Source of the DNA: Flavobacterium sp. J27
Lineage (GTDB): Bacteria > Bacteroidota > Bacteroidia > Flavobacteriales > Flavobacteriaceae
Assembly (NCBI RefSeq): GCF_004303025.1
Contig: NZ_PJQW01000003.1
Coordinates: 310,001-374,000 of the forward strand
Direction: 5' to 3'
Length of the DNA stretch: 64,000 nt
Made by a program: the position numbers and the translations under genes. Shown here in pieces: positions 6,489 to 15,028 of the stretch. Each line of letters starts with the position of its first letter. The first letter of the stretch is position 1. Below the pieces are notes generated by a model. It did no database searches and was not told where the DNA came from. It worked only from the letters and a program-made list of their open reading frames with translations.

Positions 6489-6654
6489 ATAGACATTGGT
6501 TTTAGTTTCAAAGAAATCGAAACCAAAAATTATTTTAATAAGTTAAAAAATAGACTTAAGCACCAATGAAATAGTAATTGAAAAACTAACTAAAGGAAAA
6601 ATTGTAACTCAAGAAGAATTTAATGAAATTATCAAAACAATGCCTACTTTTTAA
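6489..6654 (+). pseudogene. remnants of GLPGLI C-termini
   Basis: Two short frames with no proper start. The first, ending at 6569, reads KEIETKNYFNKLKNRLKHQ and aligns with the end of the GLPGLI protein at 4367 (EVEEKKYFDALKSNL). The second, 6547-6654 in another frame, reads KLTKGKIVTQEEFNEIIK, the type of ending common in GLPGLI proteins. They look like debris of at least one further GLPGLI gene lost between 6467 and the receptor. The receptor start codon at 6623 lies inside the second fragment, out of frame. Based on visual alignment only. Confidence 0.5.
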
Positions 6655-9325
6655 TGCTACGACAAAGCTGATATGCTATTTTACATTCTTTTTTTTAAAT
6701 TTTTCTTTCTCCCAAACACTTATAGGAACTGTTAAAGATTCTTTAAATAATCCATTGGCCAATGCCAATGTAATTGCCAAACCTTTACTAGAAAATAAAG
6801 GCTTAAAATTTGCTATTGCAGATCATTTAGGGAGGTATAAGTTAGAATTAGAAAAAGAAGTGCCTTATGAAATTAAAGTTTCCTATTTAGGGTATAAGGA
6901 AGTTGTATTAAAAGTAGAAGCCAATACAGACCTTAAAGAACATCATTTTGTATTGCAAGAAAGCGGACAACAATTAAAGGAAATTGTAATCGACTATGAG
7001 TACCAACCTATAGTTGTAAAAAAAGATACCTTAATTTACAATGTGGCTTCTTTTGCCAATGGAAATGAGCGAAAAATGAAAGAAGTGCTAGAAAAGATGC
7101 CAGGTGTAGAAGTCGACAAAGAGGGAACGGTTACGGTACAAGGTAAAAAAGTGACTCAAATGATGGTGGAAGGCAAATCCTTTTTTGGTGGCGGTTCCAA
7201 ATTGGCCGTAGAAAATATTCCAGCCGATGCCTTAGATAAAATAGAAGTGATTGACCATTTTAATAAAGTGGGTTTTCTAAAACAAGTGTCGGATAGCGAT
7301 GAACTGGCTATGAATGTAAAGCTCAAAGAAGAAAAAAAGAAGTTTGTGTTTGGAGATGTGGAAGCAGGTGCTGAGTTGGCAAACGATAATGGATTTCATT
7401 TGTTGCACGCAGCTTTGTTTTATTACAGTCCGAAAACCAATGTCAGTTTTATTGGAGACGCGAATAACATAGGAAAAAGAACTTTTTCCTTTCAGGACCT
7501 GATGCGTTTTCAAGGAGGTGTGAGCAGTTTTTTAAATGATAGAAAACAATTGACCAATTTGTATGCTTTTACAACAGATAATACCGATGTTATCGAAAAC
7601 AAATCGCAATTTGGAGCTTTAAATTTTCAACACGATATAAATTCAAAACTAGCAGTTGAAGGTTTTGCCATTTTTTCAAAACTATTTAGTGCTTCTTTAA
7701 CGGAAAGTAATAATGAGTATTTGCAAAATAACGCTTTTACTTTTGAAAATAGAACGACCCAAAAAGAAAACAAAACGGTGTTAGGAATTGCAAATGTAAA
7801 GCTCGATTACAGTCCAAGTGACCAATCCAAATGGTTTTACAATGCCCAATTGCAATTGAGTGCTAACGATGCTACTTCTATGTTGAACTCTCTTAGAGAC
7901 GGGCAACAAAGTGTTTTTGAAACTATAAACGAAGCAGATAATAATCAAATCAAGCAATTTTTAGAATGGCACAAACAGTATAAAAATACCAAGCATACGA
8001 CGACTTTTGTAGTAAATCAAAGTTATGAAAACAACATTCCTACGAATACTTGGCTAACCGATACCGAATTTTTAGCAGGATTGATTCCTTTGGAAAATGA
8101 TAGTTTTTATCATATTCAGCAAATTAAAAAAGTAAAAAACAATAGTGTTGATGCTTTATTGAAACATTATTGGATTGTAAATAATTACAATCATTTGTAT
8201 ACCAATGTAGGTAATAATTTTGGAACAACTAAATTAAAAATAACTGAAAAGCAGTTTCTATCAGACGGTACGGTTAACGATTTTGCCAATGGTGGTTTTG
8301 GAAATGATTTGGATTATGTATTGAATGATTTTTATATAGGCTTGGAATACAAATTCAAAATAGGAAAATGGATTAATAAACCAGGAATCTATGCCCATAA
8401 GTATCATTTACAAACCAATCAAATTGCCGCTACCTATACTGTAAACAAAACGTATTTGGAGCCACAATGGGATAGTGAGTATGAGTTTAACCAATCGGAG
8501 GCACTGACGTTTAAGTATCAATTGTCAAATGATTTTCCAGATGCAACCCAACTATTAGAACGCTATACGTTGCAAAGCTATAATACCGTTTTTAGAGGGA
8601 ATGCTTTATTGAGTAATGAGCGTTTTCATACGGCTAGTTTGCGTTATAAAAAAACAAGTATGTATCGCGGTTTAATGCTTTTTGCAAACATTAATTTCAA
8701 TAAAAAGATAAGAACCATTAGAAATAAAGTAGAATTGGACGGAATCAATCAGTTTACCACACCTATTATTACAGACAATCCAGAAACCAATTGGAAAGCT
8801 TATGGTACTATTAGTAAAAAAATTTACCGTTTTAGATTACAGTTCAATTCTAGCCTAAGTTGGTTTAGTTATATCCAAACATTAAATAATCAAACGACTA
8901 CCAATAATAGGAACAATCAAGCTGTAGGTGTAAAGATAAGTACCGCTACCAAAAAGTGGCCTATTGTAAGTATAGGTTACAACAAAAGTTTTAGTCAGTT
9001 TAGTGGTTTAACTTCGTCCCAATTTACAAATGACGTTTTCTCTTTCAGTTTGGATATCGACTTCTTAAAATCCTTTACTTTTAAAACCGATTATGAAGTA
9101 ACGTTTAATGAAAATAGTTTGGGTCAAAAAACAAATTATAGAATTGGAAATGCTTATTTAAGTTACCAAAAGAAAAACAATCCTTTTCGATTTGAACTTT
9201 CCGCTCAAAATTATTTCAATAATGGAACGATAATTAATAATTCTTTTTCTGATTTTTTAATTTCCAATTCAACCACTTTTACTTTGCCAAGAATACTTAT
9301 GCTTTCAATCAGTTATAAGTTGTAA
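6623..9325 (+). CDS. TonB-dependent receptor with N-terminal CarboxypepD_reg-like domain
   Basis: 900 residues. After a hydrophobic signal (cut near SFS-QTL) come a CarboxypepD_reg-like beta-sandwich (~33-117), a plug region (~130-230, with EKMPGVEVDKEGTVTVQGK and DALDKIEVIDHF) and a ~650-residue region of alternating strands ending in an aromatic/basic beta-barrel strand (LMLSISYKL). This is the layout of Bacteroidota outer-membrane receptors of the OMP_b-brl_3 type, which import or bind ligands too large for porins. The start is uncertain: ATG 6623 lies within GLPGLI debris and the original start was probably lost. It follows a GLPGLI gene, a common pairing. Ligand unknown; the small cysteine proteins encoded nearby are candidates. 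Confidence 0.9.
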   Translation: MKLSKQCLLFNATTKLICYFTFFFLNFSFSQTLIGTVKDSLNNPLANANVIAKPLLENKGLKFAIADHLGRYKLELEKEVPYEIKVSYLGYKEVVLKVEANTDLKEHHFVLQESGQQLKEIVIDYEYQPIVVKKDTLIYNVASFANGNERKMKEVLEKMPGVEVDKEGTVTVQGKKVTQMMVEGKSFFGGGSKLAVENIPADALDKIEVIDHFNKVGFLKQVSDSDELAMNVKLKEEKKKFVFGDVEAGAELANDNGFHLLHAALFYYSPKTNVSFIGDANNIGKRTFSFQDLMRFQGGVSSFLNDRKQLTNLYAFTTDNTDVIENKSQFGALNFQHDINSKLAVEGFAIFSKLFSASLTESNNEYLQNNAFTFENRTTQKENKTVLGIANVKLDYSPSDQSKWFYNAQLQLSANDATSMLNSLRDGQQSVFETINEADNNQIKQFLEWHKQYKNTKHTTTFVVNQSYENNIPTNTWLTDTEFLAGLIPLENDSFYHIQQIKKVKNNSVDALLKHYWIVNNYNHLYTNVGNNFGTTKLKITEKQFLSDGTVNDFANGGFGNDLDYVLNDFYIGLEYKFKIGKWINKPGIYAHKYHLQTNQIAATYTVNKTYLEPQWDSEYEFNQSEALTFKYQLSNDFPDATQLLERYTLQSYNTVFRGNALLSNERFHTASLRYKKTSMYRGLMLFANINFNKKIRTIRNKVELDGINQFTTPIITDNPETNWKAYGTISKKIYRFRLQFNSSLSWFSYIQTLNNQTTTNNRNNQAVGVKISTATKKWPIVSIGYNKSFSQFSGLTSSQFTNDVFSFSLDIDFLKSFTFKTDYEVTFNENSLGQKTNYRIGNAYLSYQKKNNPFRFELSAQNYFNNGTIINNSFSDFLISNSTTFTLPRILMLSISYKL
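6761..6898 (+). repeat. 138-bp perfect direct repeat, copy 2
   Basis: Identical to 5153-5290. Here it is part of the intact receptor gene and continues into GAA GTT GTA, where copy 1 has a stop codon. Confidence 0.95.
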
Positions 9326-9328
9326 TCG

Positions 9329-10756
9329 CTATTCTGTTTTGGTGACATTTCTTATCATACCTCCAAAAATAAAATAATGAAAAGGAATTAATGTGTACCA
9401 GTATAATCTTCCAAACCATCCTTTAGGTCTAAAAGTGGCAATTTGGTGTAGGTTGTTTTGTTCGTCTATTCGGAATTCTAACCAAGCTTCTCCTGGTAAA
9501 CGCATTTCAGCAAATAGAAGTAAACGTTTTTTATTTCGATCAGCTAATACCACTCTCCAAAAATCGAGCACATCACCATTATCAAGATGAGTTGGATGTG
9601 TGCGTCCTCTACGTAATCCTACACCACCAACCATTTTGTCTAAAAAACCACGTACTTTCCACATCCAATTTCCGTAATACCAACCTCTATTGCCTCCAAT
9701 TGACCAAATGTTATCTAGTGTTTTTTCTATGTTTTGTATAGGCATCGTTTGATGGTCGGTTAAACAACCATAGGTAGGTACCTGAATTAATTCGGATAGG
9801 TTTCTACAAAATCGACCACTTATTAAACTGTCTTTCCAGCTAGAAATGACTAAATTTTGCTCAATTTTTAAAAAAGCTAGTGAAATTGCTTCTTCATAAG
9901 TAATAGGTGTAATTTGTAGTAATTCTTGCAAATTGTTTTTTCTTGCAATGACTTCAATCTTCATACTATCTACTAAATTCATAGCTAATTTATAAGAAGT
10001 TGAGGTTACAAAATAAAGCCAATAGGATGAAAGTTTAGGCGTTATGACTGGGACAGTTAAAATCCAATTTTTAAAACCTCTGGCTTTGGCATATTGTTGA
10101 AGCATTTCTTTATAAGATAAAATATCTGGACCAGCAATATCATAAGATTGATTATAACATTTCTCTTGAAATAATACACCAATTAAATATTGAATTACAT
10201 TCCGAATGGCAATAGGCTGCGTTTTTGTAAGTACCCATTTTGGAGTAATCATAAGAGGTAGTTTTTCACATAAATCTCGAATAATTTCAAATGATGAACT
10301 TCCTGAGCCTACAATTATTCCTGCTCGTAAAACGGTTACAGGAGAATTGCCTTGGTATAGAATAGTTTCTACATTTTTGCGGGATTTTAGGTGTTTTGAT
10401 AATTGTGAATGATTCACAATTCCGCTCAAATAAATTACATGCTTGGGTTGTATCTGCAACATATATTCGTTAAAATGTGTAGCGGTCTTAGATTCCATGG
10501 CATCAAAAGCAGTAGTTGAAGAACTCATAGAATGAATAAGATAGTAAGCAGCGTCAATATTTTTTGGAATGTTTTCGAAAGTAGGTTTTGTTAAAAAATC
10601 GACTTCCCAAACTGAGATATTTGTAGCATCATGTAAAGAGAAACCCAATCTGTTTTTATCTCTTACACAACAGACTATTTCATGTCCTTGGGCTATTAAT
10701 TCTGGTAATAATCTTCTCCCAACATAACCATTTGCTCCAGTAAGCAGAATTCTCAT
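9329..10756 (-). CDS. SDR family NAD(P)-dependent protein with C-terminal DUF2867
   Basis: 475 residues. Residues 1-300 form an atypical short-chain dehydrogenase: MRILLTGANGYVGRRLLPEL gives the dinucleotide-binding GxxGxxG at the N-terminus, and IYLSGIV and VLRAGIIVGSGS are typical of NmrA/YwnB-like members. Residues ~310-475 (IWSIGGNRGWYYGNWMWKVR, LEFRIDE, FRPKGWFGRLYWYTLIPFHY) are a DUF2867 domain. This fusion is common in Bacteroidota; its substrate is unknown. It lies 47 bp downstream of the MarC-family gene, separated by a hairpin, and its end is 3 bp from the end of the converging receptor gene with no visible terminator. Confidence 0.85.
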   Translation of the reverse strand: MRILLTGANGYVGRRLLPELIAQGHEIVCCVRDKNRLGFSLHDATNISVWEVDFLTKPTFENIPKNIDAAYYLIHSMSSSTTAFDAMESKTATHFNEYMLQIQPKHVIYLSGIVNHSQLSKHLKSRKNVETILYQGNSPVTVLRAGIIVGSGSSSFEIIRDLCEKLPLMITPKWVLTKTQPIAIRNVIQYLIGVLFQEKCYNQSYDIAGPDILSYKEMLQQYAKARGFKNWILTVPVITPKLSSYWLYFVTSTSYKLAMNLVDSMKIEVIARKNNLQELLQITPITYEEAISLAFLKIEQNLVISSWKDSLISGRFCRNLSELIQVPTYGCLTDHQTMPIQNIEKTLDNIWSIGGNRGWYYGNWMWKVRGFLDKMVGGVGLRRGRTHPTHLDNGDVLDFWRVVLADRNKKRLLLFAEMRLPGEAWLEFRIDEQNNLHQIATFRPKGWFGRLYWYTLIPFHYFIFGGMIRNVTKTE

Positions 10757-10760
10757 AACT

Positions 10761-10792
10761 TGATTTTTCTTTAAAATTACTAAGAAAAATCA
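10761..10792 (-). terminator. AT-rich hairpin between marC-like and SDR genes
   Basis: Perfect 11-bp inverted repeat (TGATTTTTCTT / AAGAAAAATCA) with a 10-nt loop, 4 bp before the SDR start codon and 11 bp after the MarC-family stop. The stem is AT-rich and not followed by T residues, so it could be a weak terminator, an RNA-stability element or an operator. Confidence 0.4.
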
Positions 10793-10803
10793 TTCAACAG
10801 AAG

Positions 10804-11427
10804 TTAAATAGTTTGAAAAATATTAACTATAGAGCTGCTAATGTATTGAATTCCAATAGCGATTACGATAAAGCCAATAATTCGAGAAATGGCAACTAAA
10901 CCCGAAGCACCTAATATTCTAGATAGATAATGCGCACTTCTTAAAATTAAAAAGATGGTTACTGAAACACAAAGAATAGCTAGGCAAGTAATTACTTTTT
11001 GTAATATTTCTGGTTGTTCCTGATACATGGCAATAAGCAAAGACATAGAACCAGGTCCAGCAAGCATAGGCATGGCTAATGGAGTTAAAGCAATGTCATT
11101 TCTATGCATAGCATCGTTTGTTACTCTTTTATTAACACCTCTTCTTTTACTTACATTTCCAGAAAGTAAGCTAAAGCCAGAATTAACAATTAATAAGCCG
11201 CCAGCAATTCGTAAGGCATTAATGCTAATACCAAAAAACTGTAGCATGTATTTTCCGATAAAATAGGAAATAATTAAAATGATAGCGACATTAATGGCAG
11301 CCCAAAGTGAAATTCTGGAGCGTTCTTGTTTGGTATCATCTTGAGTAAGACCTACAAATACAGGTACAGCTCCTAAAGGATTTAATACTGAAAATAGGGC
11401 TGCAAAGACATAAATAAATAGTTCCAT
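10804..11427 (-). CDS. MarC family integral membrane protein
   Basis: 207 residues with about six hydrophobic segments and the family start ELFIYVFAALFSVLNPLGAV, plus LRIAGGLLIVNSGFSLL and AMPMLAGPGSMSLLIAMY. The MarC/UPF0056 family is widespread in the inner membrane. The name comes from a locus once tied to antibiotic resistance, but no clear transport function has been established. Length is normal. It is transcribed leftward and followed after 47 bp by the SDR/DUF2867 gene, possibly as an operon with a hairpin between. The likely -7 promoter element is at 11485-11492. Confidence 0.9.
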   Translation of the reverse strand: MELFIYVFAALFSVLNPLGAVPVFVGLTQDDTKQERSRISLWAAINVAIILIISYFIGKYMLQFFGISINALRIAGGLLIVNSGFSLLSGNVSKRRGVNKRVTNDAMHRNDIALTPLAMPMLAGPGSMSLLIAMYQEQPEILQKVITCLAILCVSVTIFLILRSAHYLSRILGASGLVAISRIIGFIVIAIGIQYISSSIVNIFQTI

Positions 11428-11484
11428 AGTTTTTTTGCAAAGAAACGTTTGTTTTAGAAACCACGTTTTAAAATAAAGTTATCT

Positions 11485-11492
11485 CAAAGTTA
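11485..11492 (-). promoter_or_regulatory. candidate -7 element for the MarC-family gene
   Basis: TAACTTTG on the minus strand fits TAnnTTTG, 57 bp upstream of the ATG at 11427. I found no convincing -33 TTG. Confidence 0.35.
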
Positions 11493-11611
11493 AAATTAAA
11501 ATTTTATTTTACTAATTTTATCTAAAATAATAATAATAAAAAGTGGGAATTTCTTACTTTTATTTCTAGAGAATACTTGCTAAAATAAAACAGACAAATA
11601 CATAATTTACT

Positions 11612-11968
11612 ATGAAAACTTTAGTTATTGGCGCTACTACAAATAAAGAGCGTTATGCTTATAAAGCGATACATAATTTGGTAGGAAAGAGTCATCAAGT
11701 TGTAGCTATTGGTGCTTCAAAGGGCATGGCGTTAGACATAACTATTGAAACTGAAAAAATCCCTTTTAAAGGAATAGATACTGTTACTTTATATATTAAT
11801 CCTAAAGTACAACGAGAATATTATGATTATGTAATTTCCTTGCAACCTAGACGGGTTATTTTTAATCCAGGAACTGAAAATCCAGAATTTTACACCCTTT
11901 TAGAAGAAAACAATATTCAATATGAAGTAGCTTGTACTTTAGTTTTGCTTGCTACGAATCAATACTAA
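11612..11968 (+). CDS. CoA-binding domain protein (CoA_binding_2)
   Basis: 118 residues forming one Rossmann-like domain: MKTLVIGATTNKERYAYKAI at the N-terminus, a central beta-alpha repeat (TVTLYINPKVQREYYDYVIS) and RRVIFNPGTENPEF. It belongs to the small stand-alone CoA-binding proteins related to the succinyl-CoA synthetase alpha-subunit N-domain. Cellular role not established. Cytoplasmic. It is monocistronic and its last 30 bp overlap the end of the converging symporter gene. Confidence 0.85.
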   Translation: MKTLVIGATTNKERYAYKAIHNLVGKSHQVVAIGASKGMALDITIETEKIPFKGIDTVTLYINPKVQREYYDYVISLQPRRVIFNPGTENPEFYTLLEENNIQYEVACTLVLLATNQY

Positions 11969-13459
11969 ACCTAAAAAAGTAAGCAATCCGTTAATTAATA
12001 ACAATTCAAAACCAAACTGGTAATAATTAGCGGACGCATAAGTAGTTGCACATTCCCATTTTGTTGTTTCACAAGTAGAAAAATCAATTGTAAAATAGCT
12101 GTAAATGATACCAATAATACTGATTATATAGGTTAAGACAGGTGAGGCTATTGCTATTATAGGAACGAGTTTGTCTTTAACTTTCATTTTGGTAAAAAGA
12201 CCAAAGGCATACATTCCTAATAATGGACCATACGTATAACCAGCAAAAGTGAATAGTTTAGATATAACACTAGCATCTTTAATAAGGTATTTGAAGGCAA
12301 TAATGACAAATATTAGAAGAAGTGATATCAAAACATGGATTCTTTTTCTAATTTTTACTTGTTCTACTGTGTTGTGTTTTTTTTCAATATTTAAGATGTC
12401 TATGCTAAATGAGGTGGTTAAAGAGGTAAGAGCACTATCGGCACTACTGTATGCGGCTGCAATTAATCCTAAGATAAAGAAAATAAAGATACCAGAACCT
12501 AAATAATTTTTAGCTAAAACGGGAAATAAATCATCTTTATGTGCATCGATACCATTTTTTTGGGCATAAACAGTCAGTAAAAGACCTAAACATAAAAATA
12601 TAAAATTGACTATGGTAAGTACGATGGTAAACCAAAACATATTTTTCTGAGCATCTTTTAATGTTCTGCAAGTTAGGTTTTTTTGCATCATGTCTTGGTC
12701 TAATCCAGTCATCACAATTGCTATAAATGCACCAGAAAGAAACTGTTTCCAAAAATAATTTTTAGATAAAACATCCTCAAAGAAAAATGTTTTGGAAAGA
12801 CTGCTTTCTGAAATAAAGCCTGCAATTGAAGTACTGTTTAAACCTAATGAATCACTTACAAAATAAATGGTTACCCCTAATGCAATAAGCATAAAAAGCG
12901 TTTGTAAAGTGTCTGTCCAAACAATGGTTTTTATACCAGACTTGAATGTGTATAGCCAAATTAGTAATACAGTAATAGTCACCGTTTGCCAAAAAGCAAT
13001 CCCTAATTCGTCGAATAAGATGATTTGTAATACGTTGGCCACTAAAAACAAGCGAAAACTTGCACCCACAATTCGGGACAATAAAAATAAGGAAGCACCA
13101 GTTTTATAGGAATAATTTCCAAAACGACCTTCTAGATAAGTATAAATTGAGGTGAGATTTAATTTATAATATAAAGGGAGTAATACCGTAGCAATCACAA
13201 AATAACCTACAATATAACCTAAAACAACCTGCATATAACTAAATTGCGAACTCTCTATCCAGCCAGGTACAGAAATAAAAGTAACCCCAGAAAGAGAAGC
13301 ACCAATCATTCCAAATGCTACAAGATACCAAGGAGATTGTTTGTTTCCTTTGAAAAAAGAATCGTTGTTTTTCTCTTCTTTTCTACCTACAAAAAAGGAG
13401 AAAAGAACTAATAAGAAGAAATAAGATAGAATTATAGTTATAATTGTAATTGGTTTCAT
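11939..13459 (-). CDS. sodium:solute symporter (SSS family)
   Basis: 506 residues from the ATG at 13459 (MKPITIITIILSYF). An in-frame TTG at 13549 would add 30 residues but would place the start inside recR and upstream of a good promoter element. About 13 hydrophobic segments. SSS features include GMIGASLSGVTFISVPGW in TM2, the YLEGRFGNYSYKTGASLFLL region, a Na-site-like GLIAAAYSSADSALTSLTTS in TM9 and DQDMMQKNLTCR. Flavobacterial members of this subgroup are of unknown substrate. A -7 element lies 18 bp before the ATG. The 3' end overlaps the CoA-binding gene by 30 bp, tail to tail. Confidence 0.9.
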   Translation of the reverse strand: MKPITIITIILSYFFLLVLFSFFVGRKEEKNNDSFFKGNKQSPWYLVAFGMIGASLSGVTFISVPGWIESSQFSYMQVVLGYIVGYFVIATVLLPLYYKLNLTSIYTYLEGRFGNYSYKTGASLFLLSRIVGASFRLFLVANVLQIILFDELGIAFWQTVTITVLLIWLYTFKSGIKTIVWTDTLQTLFMLIALGVTIYFVSDSLGLNSTSIAGFISESSLSKTFFFEDVLSKNYFWKQFLSGAFIAIVMTGLDQDMMQKNLTCRTLKDAQKNMFWFTIVLTIVNFIFLCLGLLLTVYAQKNGIDAHKDDLFPVLAKNYLGSGIFIFFILGLIAAAYSSADSALTSLTTSFSIDILNIEKKHNTVEQVKIRKRIHVLISLLLIFVIIAFKYLIKDASVISKLFTFAGYTYGPLLGMYAFGLFTKMKVKDKLVPIIAIASPVLTYIISIIGIIYSYFTIDFSTCETTKWECATTYASANYYQFGFELLLINGLLTFLGLVLIRSKQN

Positions 13460-13477
13460 AAACTTAAAATTGTAAAA

Positions 13478-13485
13478 CAAAGATA
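13478..13485 (-). promoter_or_regulatory. -7 element for the symporter gene
   Basis: TATCTTTG on the minus strand matches TAnnTTTG, 18 bp upstream of the ATG at 13459. This position supports that ATG rather than the upstream TTG as the start. Confidence 0.5.
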
Positions 13486-13521
13486 ATAGAATAAATAAAT
13501 TAATGTAACGACTTACTTTTG

Positions 13522-13529
13522 TATTTTTG
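13522..13529 (+). promoter_or_regulatory. -7 element abutting the recR start codon
   Basis: TATTTTTG fits TAnnTTTG and ends 4 bp before the recR ATG at 13534. Transcription starting the usual 5-7 nt downstream would give a leaderless or nearly leaderless mRNA. Confidence 0.4.
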
Positions 13530-13533
13530 CACC

Positions 13534-14154
13534 ATGGAATTGCCTTCAAAATTATTAGAAAACGCAGTTAATGAAATTGCTCAGTTACCGGGTATTGGAA
13601 AGAGAACAGCGCTACGATTAGCATTGCATCTTTTAAGACAACCTTTGGAACAAACGAGTACATTAACTCAGGCGTTAGATGCTTTGAGAAATGAGATACA
13701 GTATTGTGAAGAGTGTCATACTATCTCTGATACTTCAATTTGTTCGATTTGTTCTAATGCTAAAAGAGATAAGACAATTATTTGTGTAGTGGAGGATGTA
13801 AGAGATGTGATGGCTATAGAGGCTACGGGGCTTTACAAAGGAATTTATCATGTTTTAGGAGGGAAAATTAATCCTATTGAAGGGATAGGTCCTACTCAAT
13901 TAAACATTAAGTCATTACTAGATAAAGTGAAAACAAATACAGTTAATGAAATTATTTTTGCATTAAGTTCTACCATGGAAGGAGACACTACTAATTTTTA
14001 TATTTTTAAACAATTAAAAGAATTTAATATAGTTACTTCTACTATTGCCAGAGGAATTGGTATAGGAGATGAATTAGAATATACTGATGAAGTTACACTT
14101 GGTAGAAGTTTAATGCACAGAATTCCTTTTGAACAATCGATAAGACAACTTTAA
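13534..14154 (+). CDS. recR: recombination mediator protein RecR
   Basis: 206 residues from ATG 13534; a TTG 15 bp earlier is in frame but overlaps the promoter element. Domains in order: helix-hairpin-helix ([17 protein letters not shown], ~16-32), a C4 zinc finger ([16 protein letters not shown], ~57-72), Toprim domain ([19 protein letters not shown], then [16 protein letters not shown]) and a C-terminal Walker-B-like region. RecR acts with RecO and RecF to load RecA on SSB-coated gaps in the cytoplasm. Length is normal. It forms the border between housekeeping genes and the polysaccharide locus. Confidence 0.97.
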   Translation: MELPSKLLENAVNEIAQLPGIGKRTALRLALHLLRQPLEQTSTLTQALDALRNEIQYCEECHTISDTSICSICSNAKRDKTIICVVEDVRDVMAIEATGLYKGIYHVLGGKINPIEGIGPTQLNIKSLLDKVKTNTVNEIIFALSSTMEGDTTNFYIFKQLKEFNIVTSTIARGIGIGDELEYTDEVTLGRSLMHRIPFEQSIRQL

Positions 14155-14195
14155 TTTAATCTAAATTTTATCGTTATAGATTAATTCTTAAAAAC

Positions 14196-14203
14196 TATAT
14201 TTG
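14196..14203 (+). promoter_or_regulatory. -7 element at the head of the polysaccharide locus
   Basis: TATATTTG matches TAnnTTTG and ends 17 bp before the ATG of the first export gene. The -33 TTG is not evident. It is the best candidate for the promoter driving the first ~19 kb of the locus. Confidence 0.5.
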
Positions 14204-14220
14204 TCATTTAAAGAGATAAA

Positions 14221-15021
14221 ATGAAAATTAAAAATTTTATTGTTATAATTATTATCACCTTAAGCTTTGTTTCTTGTATACCAAACAAAGATTTAGTGTA
14301 TTTACAGGAAACTGAAAAAAATAATAAAGAATATCAGATTAATGAGGTTGTTTCTAAACCTTATAGAGTGCAAACCAATGATATTCTAACGGTTTCCATT
14401 AAAGCATTGGATCAAAAATTGGTTGATATGTTTAATCCTTCTACTACTCAAAATCAAAACCCGAATCAAATATCACAACAAAGTTTGTATTTTTCTGGTT
14501 ACAGTGTAGATGATCATGGAAATATAAGAATTCCAGTTTTAGGAGAGGTAAATGTATTAGGTTATACTTTGGATGAAATAAGACAAACCATTGAGAAAAA
14601 ATTGTTAGATGAATATTTCAATTACGAAGCAAGGTTATATGTAACAGTAAAACTAGCTGGTCTTCGATATACTATAAATGGAGAAATTAATAGCCCAGGA
14701 ACAAATGTATTGTATCAGGATAAAGCTACGATTATGGAAGCTATTGCTAATTCTGGTGATATTACCATTACAGGGAACAGAAAAAATGTGCAAATCATTC
14801 GAAAATATCCTCAAGGGTATGAAACGCACACTATAGATTTAACGAAAGATACTGCGATTGAGTCTCCTTATTTTTATTTACAACCCAATGATTATATTTA
14901 TATAAAACCTCTAAAACAAAAATCTTGGGGAACAGGAACAACTGGTGTTCAGACAATTACTACTGTTATTTCAGCATTGTCTCTAATAACTACAGCAATT
15001 TTATTAACTAGAAATTTGTAA
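14221..15021 (+). CDS. wza: polysaccharide export lipoprotein, Wza-like (copy 1)
   Basis: 266 residues with a lipoprotein signal (lipobox FVSC, Cys19) followed by PNKDLVYLQ, the usual start of Bacteroidota Wza-type proteins. A Poly_export domain follows (YRVQTNDILTVSIKALD, VDDHGNIRIPVLGEVNVLGY, ~50-140), then an SLBB domain (YTINGEINSPGTNVLYQDKA, ~150-225) and a hydrophobic C-terminal segment. It should be the outer-membrane channel through which a chain leaves the cell, working with the tyrosine autokinase encoded 7 bp downstream. A second, diverged pair is at 35535-38664. Confidence 0.93.
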   Translation: MKIKNFIVIIIITLSFVSCIPNKDLVYLQETEKNNKEYQINEVVSKPYRVQTNDILTVSIKALDQKLVDMFNPSTTQNQNPNQISQQSLYFSGYSVDDHGNIRIPVLGEVNVLGYTLDEIRQTIEKKLLDEYFNYEARLYVTVKLAGLRYTINGEINSPGTNVLYQDKATIMEAIANSGDITITGNRKNVQIIRKYPQGYETHTIDLTKDTAIESPYFYLQPNDYIYIKPLKQKSWGTGTTGVQTITTVISALSLITTAILLTRNL

Positions 15022-15028
15022 CTAAAAG

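Noticed and set aside
13460..13549. N-terminal extension of the symporter from a TTG at 13549
   Set aside because: It would overlap recR and its promoter; the ATG at 13459 is preceded by a -7 element at the right distance and begins the first membrane helix.
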